From assembly GCF_037975245.1 (NCBI RefSeq), contig NC_092568.1:33452501-33516500 (forward strand): DNA of 64,000 nucleotides, written 5' to 3'. The stretch comes from Apostichopus japonicus (lineage: Eukaryota > Echinodermata > Holothuroidea > Aspidochirotida > Stichopodidae). Positions within the stretch are counted from its first letter, which is position 1. Every line of letters starts with the position of its first letter. The notes beneath the pieces were generated by a model. It had not been told where the DNA came from. It worked only from the letters and a program-made list of their open reading frames with translations, and ran no database searches. Positions 51,870-64,000 of this stretch are shown here, one piece after another. Made by a program: the position numbers and the translations under genes.

Positions 51870-54800
51870 AAAACTTGTGCAATGTAATGTAAACTTTATA
51901 GATCTAACTGAAAGGAATATAAACGTTTCTTATTCATAAATACTCTAGTCTTTTTACTTTGCGTATCACACAAATGAAAAGTAATTCTCTTTATATGAAA
52001 TTGAATGAGCCTCAAAACTTGCCAACAGTTAGATGGAAAATTTTACAGCTCACGTGTGCTGGATGTGATTGTGTATTGAAAAGATACCTACTCACCCGCT
52101 CACCCACTCACCACCTTACCCCATCACTCATTACCCCTTCCTCTTTTAAAATCCAGGCTGGATCCACCACCATTGGGATGAATCAGAGTGCAAATTTGAC
52201 AAAAAAAAGTTGCTACTGTCTGACCGTGCAGACAAAGAAGTTACACAACGTGGTCAATATGGGATGATTCATGCGAGATTTATGAGGGCATAGTCAGTCA
52301 ACATCGCTGAAAATATGACACGATTTCAAAGGTAGCAATGTTGGAGATGGGGCTGCATTGGATTAGTACATGAACGTTTCCGAGAGTACCATATGCGAAA
52401 AATGGATTTCATAACGAATAGGTGGGGCTATTAACAATCAAGGGTCTTTGTAGTCGACTCAGAGGTTTGGGGTGTCCCATTGGTACAAAAAAGAAAAAAT
52501 AAGAATACCGAGAGGTTAAATGGTGAATTCTGGAGCATATTTAGACTATAAATTTAGTCTCTAATTAGGGTTGCATTTGGTTGTACTAAATACCCTTTTC
52601 AATCTATTCTGAGGTTGAAAAGCGGGATGTATATTCTGGAGTGGTATATGACTCTTCCTCGATTGAACGTTTTTGCCCCGAACGGCGAAAATATATGCGG
52701 AAAGTTTGCAAACATAATACACTGAATGTAACAGTGTGTAGGCGGTGACATTTTGGGCATCAAATCATCACATGGTGCATTGACGTCAGAATGGTGTTTA
52801 TTATTCTCGTTTTATAAATACCATTCATATGACTACGTGGGACACTAACGGGAAGTATCTCTCAATGTGAACAACTTGCCGCGGTCTGATTTTTGTGTTG
52901 ATAAAATTGTCAGTTATACTGAGTTTGGTATACCGGCGACCAAACTCAACAAATTTTCACTGTTTTGATAGAACCATCATTTATCCCCGCACAGCCACAT
53001 ATCAGATAAGAGCAAAACTTATTTAGTATGATAACAACTCATAGCTGCTAGAGAAATAAATATGTAGCCAAGTTGAGACCAGGCGAAATCAACCTCAGCA
53101 TTAGTGGCCTACGTTATATACGTGATAAAGATGTATGATAAACGACCTACTCTCCTCCACTCCACCCCCCCCCCCCCCCAACAAAAGAAAGCGAAATAGG
53201 CCTACAATCCCACTTCATTTGAGAGATCTCTTATAGTTTGGAAGTTCCTTCACAAGTACAGTCTAATTACTGAGCAAGTCGTAAAAAATGAGAGGAAATT
53301 TAAACCACTTTGCCTGTAATTAGTCCCCCCTCCCCCTCCCCAGTCCCCCACCCCTTTATCCGTTTCTTCGTCTATTTCATTCCGGAGAAAATTTTTAGTG
53401 CATCATACTTTCATCGCTTCAGAAACACTTTATTTCACTTTTATCTTTTTGAATACCGTAAGAAGAAGGATGAAGAAGGGGAAAAAAGATGAAACCCAAA
53501 CATTTCAACCACTTTGTTGCACCAGGATACGCAATGGAAGGCTCAGACAAGTTTGAAAGTATTTTTGTTTTTATACATAAACTAGAGAATTGTCAAACAA
53601 TGAACTATCCAAACAAGTACAGTCATACAGACCTAACGGACACGTCAACACGTCATCTCCTTATTTATATCTATTGTCCAACTCAGGTGCAACATCTTAA
53701 TTGCCACGAGAACCCAAAGTCAAGTTGCCAACAAAAACACCCATTTCCGGAGCCTAGTCAGGGTTGACTCTGCCGTCAAGTAACTGAACGTACAACTCGG
53801 TGTAACAGTCGTTCTAGCTGACACGACCAGTATTCATCGCAAAACGCATAAGTGTCGGGCCCTGCTTAAAAGAAAAGAAGGAATACGATCCCCTCCGTCG
53901 GTGTCAAGGGGGTAGGCAGCTTCCAAAAAGTGGTGGGAGCACAACATCAGAGGTGCACTTTCTCATTCCACAACCACCACTCGTTCTGCTATAAACCAAT
54001 ACACACCGGCCGCATATCGTTTAATACATATGATGTGTTGGTGTGCTATCAATACTTGTTTATTGAGATTGTTTATTGTTAACCGTGCTACAAAAAAGGG
54101 GCACATTTTATTTGCCAGTAGGGCACATTTGCTATTTTGGAAAAGTGGAGGGAGGGGGGCACGTTCCCCAGTGCCCCCCCCCCCTCGGTTCCTAGCCCCT
54201 GGTCGGTGTCCATGCCTTTCAATAAGTGTCAGTCTCTTGAGAATTATTTCTCAATACCACTTAGTATCCCACTTTTTCTTCAACCGCAGAAGTGGGATCT
54301 TATCTTCAGCTCTTTGAAGTTTGAACGTGAAAATGTTTGGTAGACATAATTAATGAATCTGAATTGCATTGAATTGAATAAATAAGCTGCTATAAGCATA
54401 TTCAAAAAAGCCCATGCTATGTGGAAACGTACTCACGTGGCCATTCTATCCCACATCGATAACAAATACTGTAAGATGGAACCCATATTTGCACACAAGT
54501 GCTCTCAAAATCCTGTTTTGCATATTCCTCGTATGAATAATCAATAATGACGGGATTATACCCACCCAATTATATTTTCTAATACTAATGGTGGACCGTT
54601 GATTGGGTCGGCTTTATCAATTAAATCGATCGATACATCGGCATCATCGCCATCATTTTCGTCAGTTGACTGAACCGTAGCAAATATTGTGCGAGTCGAT
54701 CAAACCATGGAGGTAAAAACAGAGTTTTACCTCCACGATCAAACTCATTTAACTTTAAAGTGTTCAAAAAGGGCGCCATGAAGATGTAGGTCTAGCGGTA

Positions 54801-55587
54801 CTTCCCATTTGCGGAAGTAGATCCAAAAATAGCCATGTTTACATGGTGTGTACACTGTTTTAGAAATGGTTTTCCAGGTAAACCAACAGACATTTTTAGC
54901 ACTGTTCCCGGAGACAGGCCCACAGACGGAGCTTCGAGCCGCAGTACAAACGATATGGTTGCAGTAGTAGAAGTTTATGTTTATTTTCTGCTGAAGAACG
55001 GTGAAGTTTTACAGTTTCATTCGGAGAAAACAGGTGAAGTTTTCGGGAAGCTGAAAGTGTGGTTCCTTTGACCGGTAACTTTTAAAGATTTGGCGCAGTG
55101 CAGCAGTATATTATTTATTAGGTACAACGGGGTAGTATAATTGTAACGTGTACGTACCCTAAAGCCACGGTGGAATAGTCTTTGGTGTACACTCGGTCAA
55201 TATAGTCTGTGTCATTTCCGCGAGAGACAACACGAATCTCATTCATGGTCAATCAAAGATACATTTCACGACTTGTGTGGGGATACAACTCAATTTTAGA
55301 CTACAATTAGGACGTTCTTAACATGGTATTTGTAACTTACTATGGAGCAAGGTTACAGTAACTGACACTTGACAGTCAAGAGACTGATTCGTACGTTAAT
55401 GGTACTATAGCCTAGGCCCATAGCCTAGTGCAAAATAAGGCAAGTACGGAATACTAGGGAGTAGCGGTACCAAACATCTACTACCATAAATCCAGCAACT
55501 TGGGATAGGAGCTTCCTATTCGCTCCCTAACTCAGGCTAGAAATTTTATTTCAGCATAATTTGAGTTGACAGTTGTTACTAATAACG
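51870..55587. other. Intergenic region between PKDCC and the next gene
   Basis: Contains C-runs (53166, 54174), the foldback insertion at 54697 and a 78-codon frame at 54835-55071 of unknown meaning. The promoter of the downstream gene should lie in the last few hundred bases, but I see no clear TATA box. Confidence 0.5.
54697..54744. mobile_element. 30-bp foldback insertion flanked by 9-bp direct repeats
   Basis: CGATCAAAC occurs at 54697-54705 and 54736-54744. The 30 bp between them fold as TGGAGGTAAAAAC against GTTTTACCTCCA. The structure looks like a tiny hairpin insertion with target duplication. Confidence 0.5.
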
Positions 55588-55720
55588 ATGGCAACAACCA
55601 GCGAAGAACCAACTAACTTAAAGTTTGTAACATCACAAATTAAGGCCCTCAGATTGCTTCCTGGAAACAAGCAATGTGCTGACTGCCAAGAATGCCTGTG
55701 CCCACAGTGTTCAATGAAAG
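55588..55720 (+). CDS. First coding exon of an unidentified gene, Cys-rich N-terminus
   Basis: The ATG at 55588 opens 44 codons ending in a strong donor (AAAG before GTAAGT), phase 1, with an in-frame stop upstream at 55567. The product begins MATTSEEPTN and contains RLLPGNKQCADCQECLCPQC. The PGNKxCADC part resembles the start of ArfGAP zinc fingers, but the next cysteines come far too soon for that fold. The CxCxxC part resembles the second half of DM domains, but the first half is missing. I therefore assign no family. Intact frame, donor and codon pattern suggest a real exon; the gene would continue beyond the right edge. Confidence 0.5.
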
Positions 55721-56041
55721 GTAAGTTGGAAAGATGTTGTTAATTTGCTTGTCATATTTATTCTTTTTCACTGCTTAATATCATATGTCTAAAGTATGCT
55801 ACCTTGTGCTGCCAATGCATCTCAAGGGTCAGTAAACAGTTAATAATTGCTGCCATTTGCTTGTAACATTTTGTTTCTACTTTAAATGGTCTACACAACT
55901 TTGTTTGTCATGGCTGCACTGCAGTGACAGTCAAATGGGGTGCCTTTTTAATGTCTACCTCAGTATCTGAGAAAGTGGTCATATGCCGGGCATACACTCT
56001 TGTCCGTCGGATGGGGCTGTAAATGTCGATCCTGGGAGCAG

Positions 56042-56089
56042 GAATGGGAGCGAATTCACACCCCTAGGGGTGTGAATTCGCTCCCATTC
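56042..56089. repeat. 48-bp perfect palindrome
   Basis: The left arm starts GAATGGGAGCGAATTC and continues to the centre CCTAGG; the right arm is its exact reverse complement with no spacer. It lies in the presumed first intron of the 55.6 kb gene. Confidence 0.95.
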
Positions 56090-56295
56090 GCAGCTGCCTC
56101 GTTATCCTCTGAACACTTACCAAAAAGAAGAGGCTCGATACTGTATTAAGTTGGTGTTCATCCACGATCTAACACGGATAGGGTCTCAAATAAGCTGTAT
56201 GGTTTCCTGATCCTTGGGTCTCTATAAACTAAACTATAGGTGTATTTATTTAATGTCTAGCATACATCAATATTCTTAACAAAAAAACAACAAAA

Positions 56296-56320
56296 TAAAA
56301 TCCTCAAACTGAGGATTTTA
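56296..56320. repeat. 11-bp perfect hairpin
   Basis: TAAAATCCTCA and its inverse, loop AAC. Confidence 0.8.
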
Positions 56321-56956
56321 CCTTAAATTTATGAAAGAGAATTATCAAGGATGCATAACCTTTTAGGATTTGGATCCATGTTAAGAAAAATGTTACACAG
56401 AATCAAATGCTTGTACAGTAGTTGTATAGCTGTAGTAGAATTTTGAAAACTTGAGGTCCGAATAAACAGCTACTCTGCAGTACTACTTCTGACAGAATTG
56501 ATGTTATTTCACTTAAAGTGATGCATTCTTTGTGAGAGAATTTGTAGGAGCTGTTATTTACAAGCATCATAGATGTGTTTTTGTTTGGAAGCAATGTTCC
56601 CCTGAGATATTGACAGTAGAAACAATCAATACTTGGAATTTAGACTCTGTGTAATTGATACCACTACTTTATTTCTTGTCTTAAAACCTGTATCGTCATG
56701 ACAGCTATCAGTTTGCTCGGTATGTAGTTGCCCGATTGGCTGTACTGTACGTGTAGTTTTATTCACAATTTGCCCAAGTGCATGCTACTGAACAAATTTA
56801 GAGCTGATCACAGACTTGACACTTCTATGAAAGTACTGTGAAAACTTTATGGAACTTACAAACTTGCACAGGAATACGACTGTTGAATTTCATTCCTATT
56901 ACTTCCTATCATAATTATGTAAGCAAATGGATTCCAGACAGAGTAAGACCCAGAGT

Positions 56957-56990
56957 CGGGCGGGGGAGGGGGGGGGAGGGGGAGGGGAAA
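56957..56990 (+). repeat. G-rich tract, G-quadruplex candidate
   Basis: Five or more G runs of four to nine, in the presumed intron of the 55.6 kb gene. Confidence 0.6.
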
Positions 56991-57730
56991 GAGAGAAAAA
57001 AGAAGGAAGCTCAGAAGAAACATAGGACAGGGGTAGATCTGCAGTATTAGAAGGTAATATATGAGGACACTTTGATAACACGTATTCTCGACCACCACTT
57101 TTGGCAGCTCTCAGCTTCCGAATACGCAGTGGAGAGCTGGACGGGAACTTGTCCTTTCATTGTTTGTCCTTACTTGACATTACTTAGTCAGATTCGTTAC
57201 TTTTTCCTTCAATCAACTAGTTTTAGATTCATGATCTCACTCAAAACAGCCAAGTGACACTTTTTCCTGTTTGCTGACATTTAGAGGTACAGTACTGTAT
57301 CACCATATTGTAAGTTAAAGGTAAAAAGATCTAAGCTCTTCCTTATATATACGTTTTTAGAATTGCTAAAAACTAGTAGAGCATATTGACTTCACTAAGT
57401 TCACTCCTCACTTATCTGTCTCTTACCTTTGAGGAATGGTTAGTTCCGGAAGGAGGAGGTCAGTGACCTTGGAAGGGTCATTGGGGTCGGGGGGGGGCGC
57501 AATGCAAGAATATTACCAGTTGATAGGCTAAGGTAAGTATCCTCGTTCGTAAATAATCAAACCAGTAAGGCTTGGGGGATTTGCCTATTCACATGGCTGC
57601 CAGGTAGATAATGTGGGTGGCAGTGTGTATATGATTATAATTGAGATATATTCTGACTTTGGCAGGGTGAATTAAGTAGTTCTAAGAAATCCCTGTTTTG
57701 TTTTTCTTTCCTTTCTTGTCTATCTGCTAG

Positions 57731-57761
57731 CGAGACGAGCATTATTGGAACAGCACTCTAG
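57731..57761 (+). CDS. Candidate 31-nt exon of the 55.6 kb gene
   Basis: A long pyrimidine tract (TTTTTCTTTCCTTTC and onward) ends CTGCTAG at 57730, and a 31-nt open segment is followed by GTATCT. Joined to the phase-1 donor at 55720 it reads ARRALLEQHS in frame with no stop and leaves phase 2. Short size and a moderate donor make this tentative. Confidence 0.35.
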
Positions 57762-58726
57762 GTATCTTTCACTGTATTAATCTCTGTAGTTGCTGGTGAC
57801 CACACTTTGAAATTTAATTAAATGTTATTTGTGCCAGTGTCATAAACAATGCGGTTTCCCTTTCCCTTTCCCAGAAAGAACAATAATTATTACTTAATAA
57901 TGGTGCAGTCAGAACATCTACTGTACTGTAGGGCATCAAGCTTCCATTATATACTAGGGATGATAGATAAAGTAGCCACAATTTTTCACATGTAGCACAT
58001 ATAATTGGTACAGTTCCCTTACTGACACATATCCTAACAAGTTTACAGTACATATATACATAGATGCAGACCGTACAACACAGCGTGAAATGTGACCAGC
58101 CCAGCCTACACTTTCTCAATTATCACTTTAACACTACATGTACTGTAAAAATATGATCTTTGCCCTTCGATTTGCCAACGAGAATCAACCATCACTCACT
58201 TATCAGCTTCGCTAACCAGTAAATTAGTTTACTCCGCTAACAGCTTGCAATTAATTAATACTGAGGAAGTAAGTCAATTTTGAAGTTTGTCAAAATGAAT
58301 ATTCGTAATATGATGCTACTGTAGTAAGTCTTCAGTTGCCTCTGTCATATGAAAGACTTTAAACTCACATATTTTCTTTTTAAGATTAATCTTTATAAAA
58401 AGGGGGAGGGGAGCTGAGGTGGTCGTGGGATGAGGGGGATCATGGGGGGGGGATAAGATTGATGCAAAAGGTAACACAAATGACTGAAGTCAGGTCAAAT
58501 AGTTTGAGGGATTCATTTGGGCAATGAGTACAATTGTCAGTTTAAAAAGATGCACCCCACCATGCTGTAACTTGTGTTAGGTCCGCCATGTTAAAACGCA
58601 ACATTGTTATACTGACATATGAGTAAAATACAATGTACAGGGACACTGAGTGTTATACTGTAGTGCAGCTATCAGATGACTCACAGTTACTGTACTTTAG
58701 TGTGTAAAAGTTAGAGGGTCTAGAGG

Positions 58727-58765
58727 GCCTGGCGTTTCCATAGTAGCAGGATCTTCTTCAAAGGC
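58727..58765 (-). pseudogene. Degenerate hammerhead motif
   Basis: The reverse complement keeps GCCT, TGAAGA, GATCCTGCTA, GGAAACG and AGGC, but the first core C is changed and helix II no longer pairs. It is probably an inactive relic of the same family. Confidence 0.5.
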
Positions 58766-61132
58766 TAACTGAAATGTTCTTTCCCTATACAGGCATTTTG
58801 CAGATACAAGCAGTTTGCTATAAACAGTCTTTTCTCTGTTTGAAGTTACAGTTAGATACTGTACTGTACTGTATGTGACTTAATGTAGTGGTAAGGTCCA
58901 AATGATGTTACTACTTAAGTACTTACTACTGTAGATCATAAAAATATTACAAAGTAGCCATGCATTAGGATAAGTGGTAATACGTACTTGTTGCACGTTC
59001 TAGACATGTAACCCATGTCACAGAGCATTTCCTGCCAAGCTTGTGGAGCTGATAATTTGTGGCCATCATTCATGTTTGTGTGTTAGAAGTGGTTACTTAG
59101 GTTGCATCATGCTTCCGAAATGATCAATTATGGTAAGTGCAGCGTACCACATGTACTGTTTCTAGCCTGTGTGCATCCGTAAAACAGTGATACTTTTGAA
59201 CAACACAAAGACCTGTAGCAAATTGGGACAATATACACTTAAACAGTATTTATACCTTCAATGCAAAACCGGGATAATTAATCAGGACGTACGGCAACTC
59301 ACTTGTACATGTATGTAATATACTGTGAGGTCAGGTTTGATTCAAAGTTGTTTTTTGATATCACCGTTGAAATTATGAGATTCACTTTACACACACACTA
59401 TGTTTTATTTTTTAGCAGTTTTACAATACCATAGTTCTCTATTACAGTGCTCAACATTTCATATTAATTATATACTGTATACATATAATGTGTCAGATAC
59501 AGTACGCTACTATTGGCATAGAAACTGATTTCTATGGCAACCATTTGTATATCTGAAATTTCTTAAATTAGGTTTGGAGGATTTTGAAAGGCTTAACTAC
59601 AACAATTCTATTTCACTTTCCATGTATTGTGTTGTGTGTTGAAAGAATTGATTAATTTATAAACTAGAAAATTATATTTCATGTACTGCTATAGATCTCA
59701 TTTTAAGTTTGAATATGTCTGTTCATAATGTATGCAGGTTCCTAAACCTGACTCTGTATGAGCCTGTTTAGTTACATATATATGTATTGAAGACTCAGTA
59801 CCTGTGCAGTCATACCTAAGAAGTGATTCCACAGGTGAGAATTCAGTGTAACTAGATCAGAGTCGACCAAAACTTTTTTTTTTACATATTGTATGCAGAC
59901 ATTTGAACTGCAGGGTCATTCTGGCACTCTGTCTGTCACCCTGTGTCCAGCTTGAATGATTGTCCCACTCTGTAGGCTGCATTTTAAATATCTCAATAGC
60001 TCAGAAACCTGAGTTACTGTATCCCCCCCCCTTCCCCCACCAAGAATACAATGAGAGGAGGCTCTGATCAGTACAAAAATGGTCGTTGCACCCCTGATTC
60101 ATGACATCACTGTACCTCAAATTTTTTCGATGGAAGTACATTTGAATAGAAAATTTCTTGTATAAATTTATGCAATCCAGATTATGGAATTCTGCATCGT
60201 GAATTATTTAATTTCCTTGGCGAAGGGGAAAAAAAACCAATGTACTGTAACTAATCATGACATGGCATGTCATGTTAGGCTTTGACTCAGAAGAGTTATT
60301 ATATCACATACAATAGTACAGGTTGTGTTAAGTGTTTGTATTTTATAGCCGGTCTACAGTATGTCCAAATTAGTGACTGCAATAAGCCTAGATAGCAGTC
60401 AAAGGTCATGTAAAGTTAGATAAAGTAGTTCTAATCAGAGTTGTATCAGTCACACAACTTTTCCTAGATAAAGTCATATTTAGCAGTTTTTTAGTTTCTT
60501 TTGATAAAAAATGCTTCATGCACCTCTTAATTCCCTACTGAAACCACATCAAGAACTACCATTTATTACTTTGACTGTGTCAAGTGTCAATTTCTAATTT
60601 AACGAATGATAAGCAATAAAAGAAATAAAAGTAAAAAGGAAATAAATAAAAAGGGTGTTACCTGCTTTTGTTTTTACATGATCAATCATCAGGCTACCTG
60701 TAATTGATATGAAATAAGGGAAGCCTTTAGGAAGTTGCTAATTAACGTTCACTTGGTAATTAAAAGAAAAGAAAGTTAGAAAAGAAAGCTCTGCGTTCAT
60801 ATATTTAATTAGTTATTTACACAGTTGTAGTTTTTTCGGAAGCTGCCGGACAAAATGCAAATAGTTGCATTGTACAGTTAAGTGTATTGAGCTCAAGTTC
60901 ATACAAGATATATCTCTTGTTAGCTATTTCCTTCTATGTTCTTACCCAGAAGCAAAACATTCTTTATCTCTTTAAAGCAAATGATGCATCACTAATGTGC
61001 ATGTTAATCTTTGTTCCCAAGTTACTTTCTCTTAAGATGTTGGCAAGGAATTACAGTAAAGTACGCAGTTAAGACTGAGCGCATCTACAGTAAACATTTT
61101 GTCATTGAGAGATTTGAATCTATTCATTTTAA

Positions 61133-61506
61133 AGGCATTGAAGACTCGCCCCAAACCGCGTGCGGCCATATGAGAAAGTTAACTTTCTGTTGCTTGCAAG
61201 TGACGTTTTGTTCGTGTCTCTACAAAATGCAGACAGTAATGAAACGTGATACCTTAATTGTTATCTTTAGCTGGACCTGAGATGTCCATCGCTGTATCGT
61301 TTGTATACTGTGCTGTGGGTATTGACCGCAGCTGTATGTACTGACTGTACACTAGTGTCTAATTACCGAAGGTAGCAAGCTGTGTGTGTACAGTATTTTC
61401 TGGGATCGAGTCGATGGTGGTGTTTAACACTTCTGTTACACCTCATTAGAAACTAGGTCAAATTACCGGTATTAGATGTTTCTTTTTGCGCGAGTCTTCA
61501 CACCCT
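61133..61506 (-). mobile_element. TTAA-flanked MITE, copy 2
   Basis: TTAA at 61129-61132 and 61507-61510 bound a 374-bp copy in opposite orientation to 20830-21188. The ends AGGCATTGAAGACTCGC and GCGCGAGTCTTCACACCCT are inverted repeats. It lies in the presumed intron of the 55.6 kb gene. Confidence 0.78.
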
Positions 61507-61614
61507 TTAATAATTACTGTTCATGCCTTTGTAGAAATACTTGTTTGTTTGTTTGTCTCATTTATATATGTAAATATGTAAGTTCATACAGTATACTGCA
61601 AAATTCGCTTCATT

Positions 61615-61960
61615 TGTAAAACATAACGTAATCCAAAACAGCGTACTCTGTTTTCTTTCTTGAAAGAATATATTTTCCTTTAGAAATACCTTTCTATTCA
61701 ATGTGGTAATTTTATATCCACAAGGGAAGATTTACGGTATGAATAGTAAGGCATGCTCTCAAGCTATCATCACAATTTAAGAATCACCCACGATGGAGGC
61801 CTTCCTAAGTTGTAAAACTTACGGCAACCAAAACAGCATCCTTTTTCTTGAAAGAATATATTTTCCCTTTAGAAATACCCTTGTATTCAATGTGGAAATT
61901 TTATATCCACAAGGGAAGATTTATGGTGTGAATAGTATGATGCATGCTACTCAAGCTTTG
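61615..61960. repeat. Tandem duplication, period about 190 bp
   Basis: TCTTGAAAGAATATATTTTCC, AATACCTTTCTATTCAATGT-like text and ATCCACAAGGGAAGATTTA recur with a few substitutions and indels. The duplicate lies just right of the second TTAA MITE. Confidence 0.85.
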
Positions 61961-62560
61961 CATGACACAAGTTTTAGAAGTACTGTACCTGTACCGCAGT
62001 TTTCTTTCGGTGGCGGGGTATTGAGATTGACCATTTCTTCATGATTAACCCTAAATACACGTGGCACCAAAACTGTGGCATTAATGAACTATTTCCTAGT
62101 TCTATAATTTATAGCAGACAAGTTGCATAAACTGAAGCTGTCCTGTTTAATAAGCTGACATAAATAGTTTGATAACTGTTCAATTGTACCTCACAGTCAT
62201 TTCTCCCACCCCCCCACCCTACCCTTGCTCCCTCCCTCCTCTTTGATGGAATCACCTAGGACAGTGTTCCTCAGGTACCAAAGAGGCTAATTTTATTGAG
62301 CTTTTTTTCATACCTTTGGAATCATGAAATCAAATCTTATAGATAAAGTTAGCAAATATTAATTAATTTACTTAAAATGATATCGGGCATTTAATTCAAT
62401 GATCACATTTTCCAAGTACGTGGCAATTAAGGACATGTTATCAAAGTCAAATTGCTCTCGATTTCATTGCAATTGAGACTTAATTTCTTTCAGATTTTGA
62501 TTTTTGCCATCAAAATGAAGTTTCAGTTTTTTAAGGTCGATACTTTCCATTCTCTTTCAG

Positions 62561-62575
62561 TGTATTCAAGGAAAG
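62561..62575 (+). CDS. Candidate 15-nt micro-exon of the 55.6 kb gene
   Basis: CCATTCTCTTTCAG at 62547-62560 is a textbook acceptor; 15 nt later comes GTAAGC. The segment is open in the phase left by the 57731-57761 segment (SVFKE), and also if that exon is skipped. Micro-exons this small occur in animals but also arise by chance. Confidence 0.3.
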
Positions 62576-64000
62576 GTAAGCAGCAGAATAACTAATTAAT
62601 AAATGTTAATCAATCATACAATTAGTGGAGTAGATAGTAATTCTCCTTCACCCTGAGTTAAATTTACTGAGTTTCACAACAGTTTTTTTTTTTCAGTTTT
62701 AAAGATGACTAACACCTAGTTTCAAAAAGCAAATAAACACCTTTTTTTCACACCTGTATTTATTAATTTAAATTGGTTTATGGTTACTTTGTTATCTAGA
62801 TCTATTAAAACCTAACATTCTGTGTTTTATCATTTTTATGTTCAATTTAAAGATTATGCAGATTTTATTTCAAGGACTGTTGCATGGTGCTGCTGTACAG
62901 TTCTGTTCTTACAGTGCATATTGCACTTCACTTAATAAGTAACCTGCCGAGAATTTCATACCAAAGATTTTAAAAGATCTGAGGGAGATATTACTTGTTA
63001 TGCCAGCTGTTCAGTTTTCCATCAATAGGATTGAACAAAATAAACATGGGGCAATTAAAGGACCCATCTTGAAACCCCTCCCCCCCTCAGAGGGATATAT
63101 TTGAGGAATTTACAAAATATGACCAAGTACCTACAGGTAATCAAGTTTCGTGAATCAATTTATGCTGAACTTGGAACATAGATACATACAGGAGATGTAT
63201 GGGCAGTGACACAGTCAGCTAACTCATATTTGTATTTTGTACTGTACAGCTACAGTAGTTGAGCTACAAATCTGTAAACAACACATAATGTAATATAATA
63301 ATAGTAATAAATAAGTTTTTAATATAGCGCCAAATACCAAAAGGCCTGTAGGCGCTTTACAAAACCTAAAACAAATAGAAACATAAAAAGACAGAGAAAT
63401 CAAAGGAATCAAAAGTCTAGAAAACACATCAACGAAAATTAAACAGACTTATGTAAAATACGAACACAAAAATCTTAAAACACGAGAAGATTTTAAAACA
63501 GAGCAAAAACAAAACAAAGGATAAGCACATAAAATAGAGTTATACAAAAGTAAAAGTCTAGATAAAAACACGAGTATATGAAAGTGACAAAATCACGTTG
63601 AGAAACTAAAAAGATGTGTTTTTAAAATTTTCTTAAATATCAACTGATAATTTGCTCATCTTTTCTGATTTACATGTTAGGAGTTAAATGAAAAGTTACA
63701 AATGGCTTAAGCAAATCACTAGTAGCAGCTGTGATCTAAGTTTGTTAGATCTCCCAAATTTATATCCAGGACCCCCTCCCACCCCCAGGCCCTCCCCCAC
63801 TCATGTTAGTGCATCCTGCACAAGCCCCACAAGAGGTTGAGACATCCATTTAATGTGCATTACAAGTTAGAGACCATAGTCACCAAATTCTTAGAGAACA
63901 CTTCACCTTGCATTATATATAATCACATGCAAAAAGACCGATCTCCTTGAATCCCTCTCACCCATTCCCCTACCCCTGTTCGACCCCCATTCCTTCCTTG

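Noticed and set aside
54835-55071. 78-codon frame upstream of the second gene
   Set aside because: No recognisable domain, no clear start context; kept only as a remark in the intergenic entry.
55588-55720. ArfGAP zinc finger or DM domain
   Set aside because: PGNKxCADC and CxCxxC each resemble part of those folds, but the cysteine spacing fits neither, so no family was assigned.

Overview
This is a window of animal nuclear DNA. It is intron-rich and AT-rich, full of microsatellites, minisatellites and small DNA transposons, with no bacterial gene layout. The organism is probably a marine invertebrate deuterostome, most likely an echinoderm. That rests on the kinase sequence (vertebrate-like but diverged), on hammerhead-type Penelope repeat remnants, and on the style of the repeats (TAGGCCTA palindromes, G-run/C-run dispersed repeats). 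I cannot fix the species.

One protein-coding gene can be reconstructed from its second (or first coding) exon to its stop codon. It is a plus-strand orthologue of PKDCC (VLK), the secretory-pathway tyrosine kinase, at 23430-50818. Seven protein-coding segments join in frame (intron phases 0,0,0,1,1,1) and give about 490 residues from the first ATG I can see, about the size of the human protein. The signal-peptide part is not convincingly visible. The first recognised exon opens inside a hydrophobic stretch, so a 5' exon is probably missing upstream. A possible 5'UTR exon ends at 5710. A second plus-strand gene appears to start at 55588 (Cys-rich N-terminus, then two very short candidate exons) and to run off the right edge.

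Layout: 1-5.6 kb is non-coding with a long ATC repeat and a small CRE cluster. 5.6-18.5 kb is non-coding with a hAT MITE (6862-7144), an AT-rich minisatellite, G-run repeats and a minus-strand hammerhead-like Penelope remnant (15397-15435). 18564-23402 is a 4.8 kb terminal-inverted-repeat element with dense subterminal repeats, its own promoter-like region and a SAM-like first exon; its right end lies 27 nt from the PKDCC splice acceptor. 23.4-50.8 kb is PKDCC. Its 20.8 kb intron holds most of the notable repeats: a GATATC-rich MITE with an exact target duplication, AT-expanded satellites, a plus-strand hammerhead motif at 39547-39585, and a 2.7 kb repeat whose roughly 400-bp units carry perfect DR4 nuclear-receptor sites. 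51.9-55.5 kb is intergenic. 55.6-64 kb is the start of the second gene, with a 48-bp perfect palindrome and a second copy of a TTAA-flanked MITE.

Most other open frames are chance frames in simple repeats or non-coding DNA. Everything here comes from reading the sequence by eye; no search or alignment program was run.
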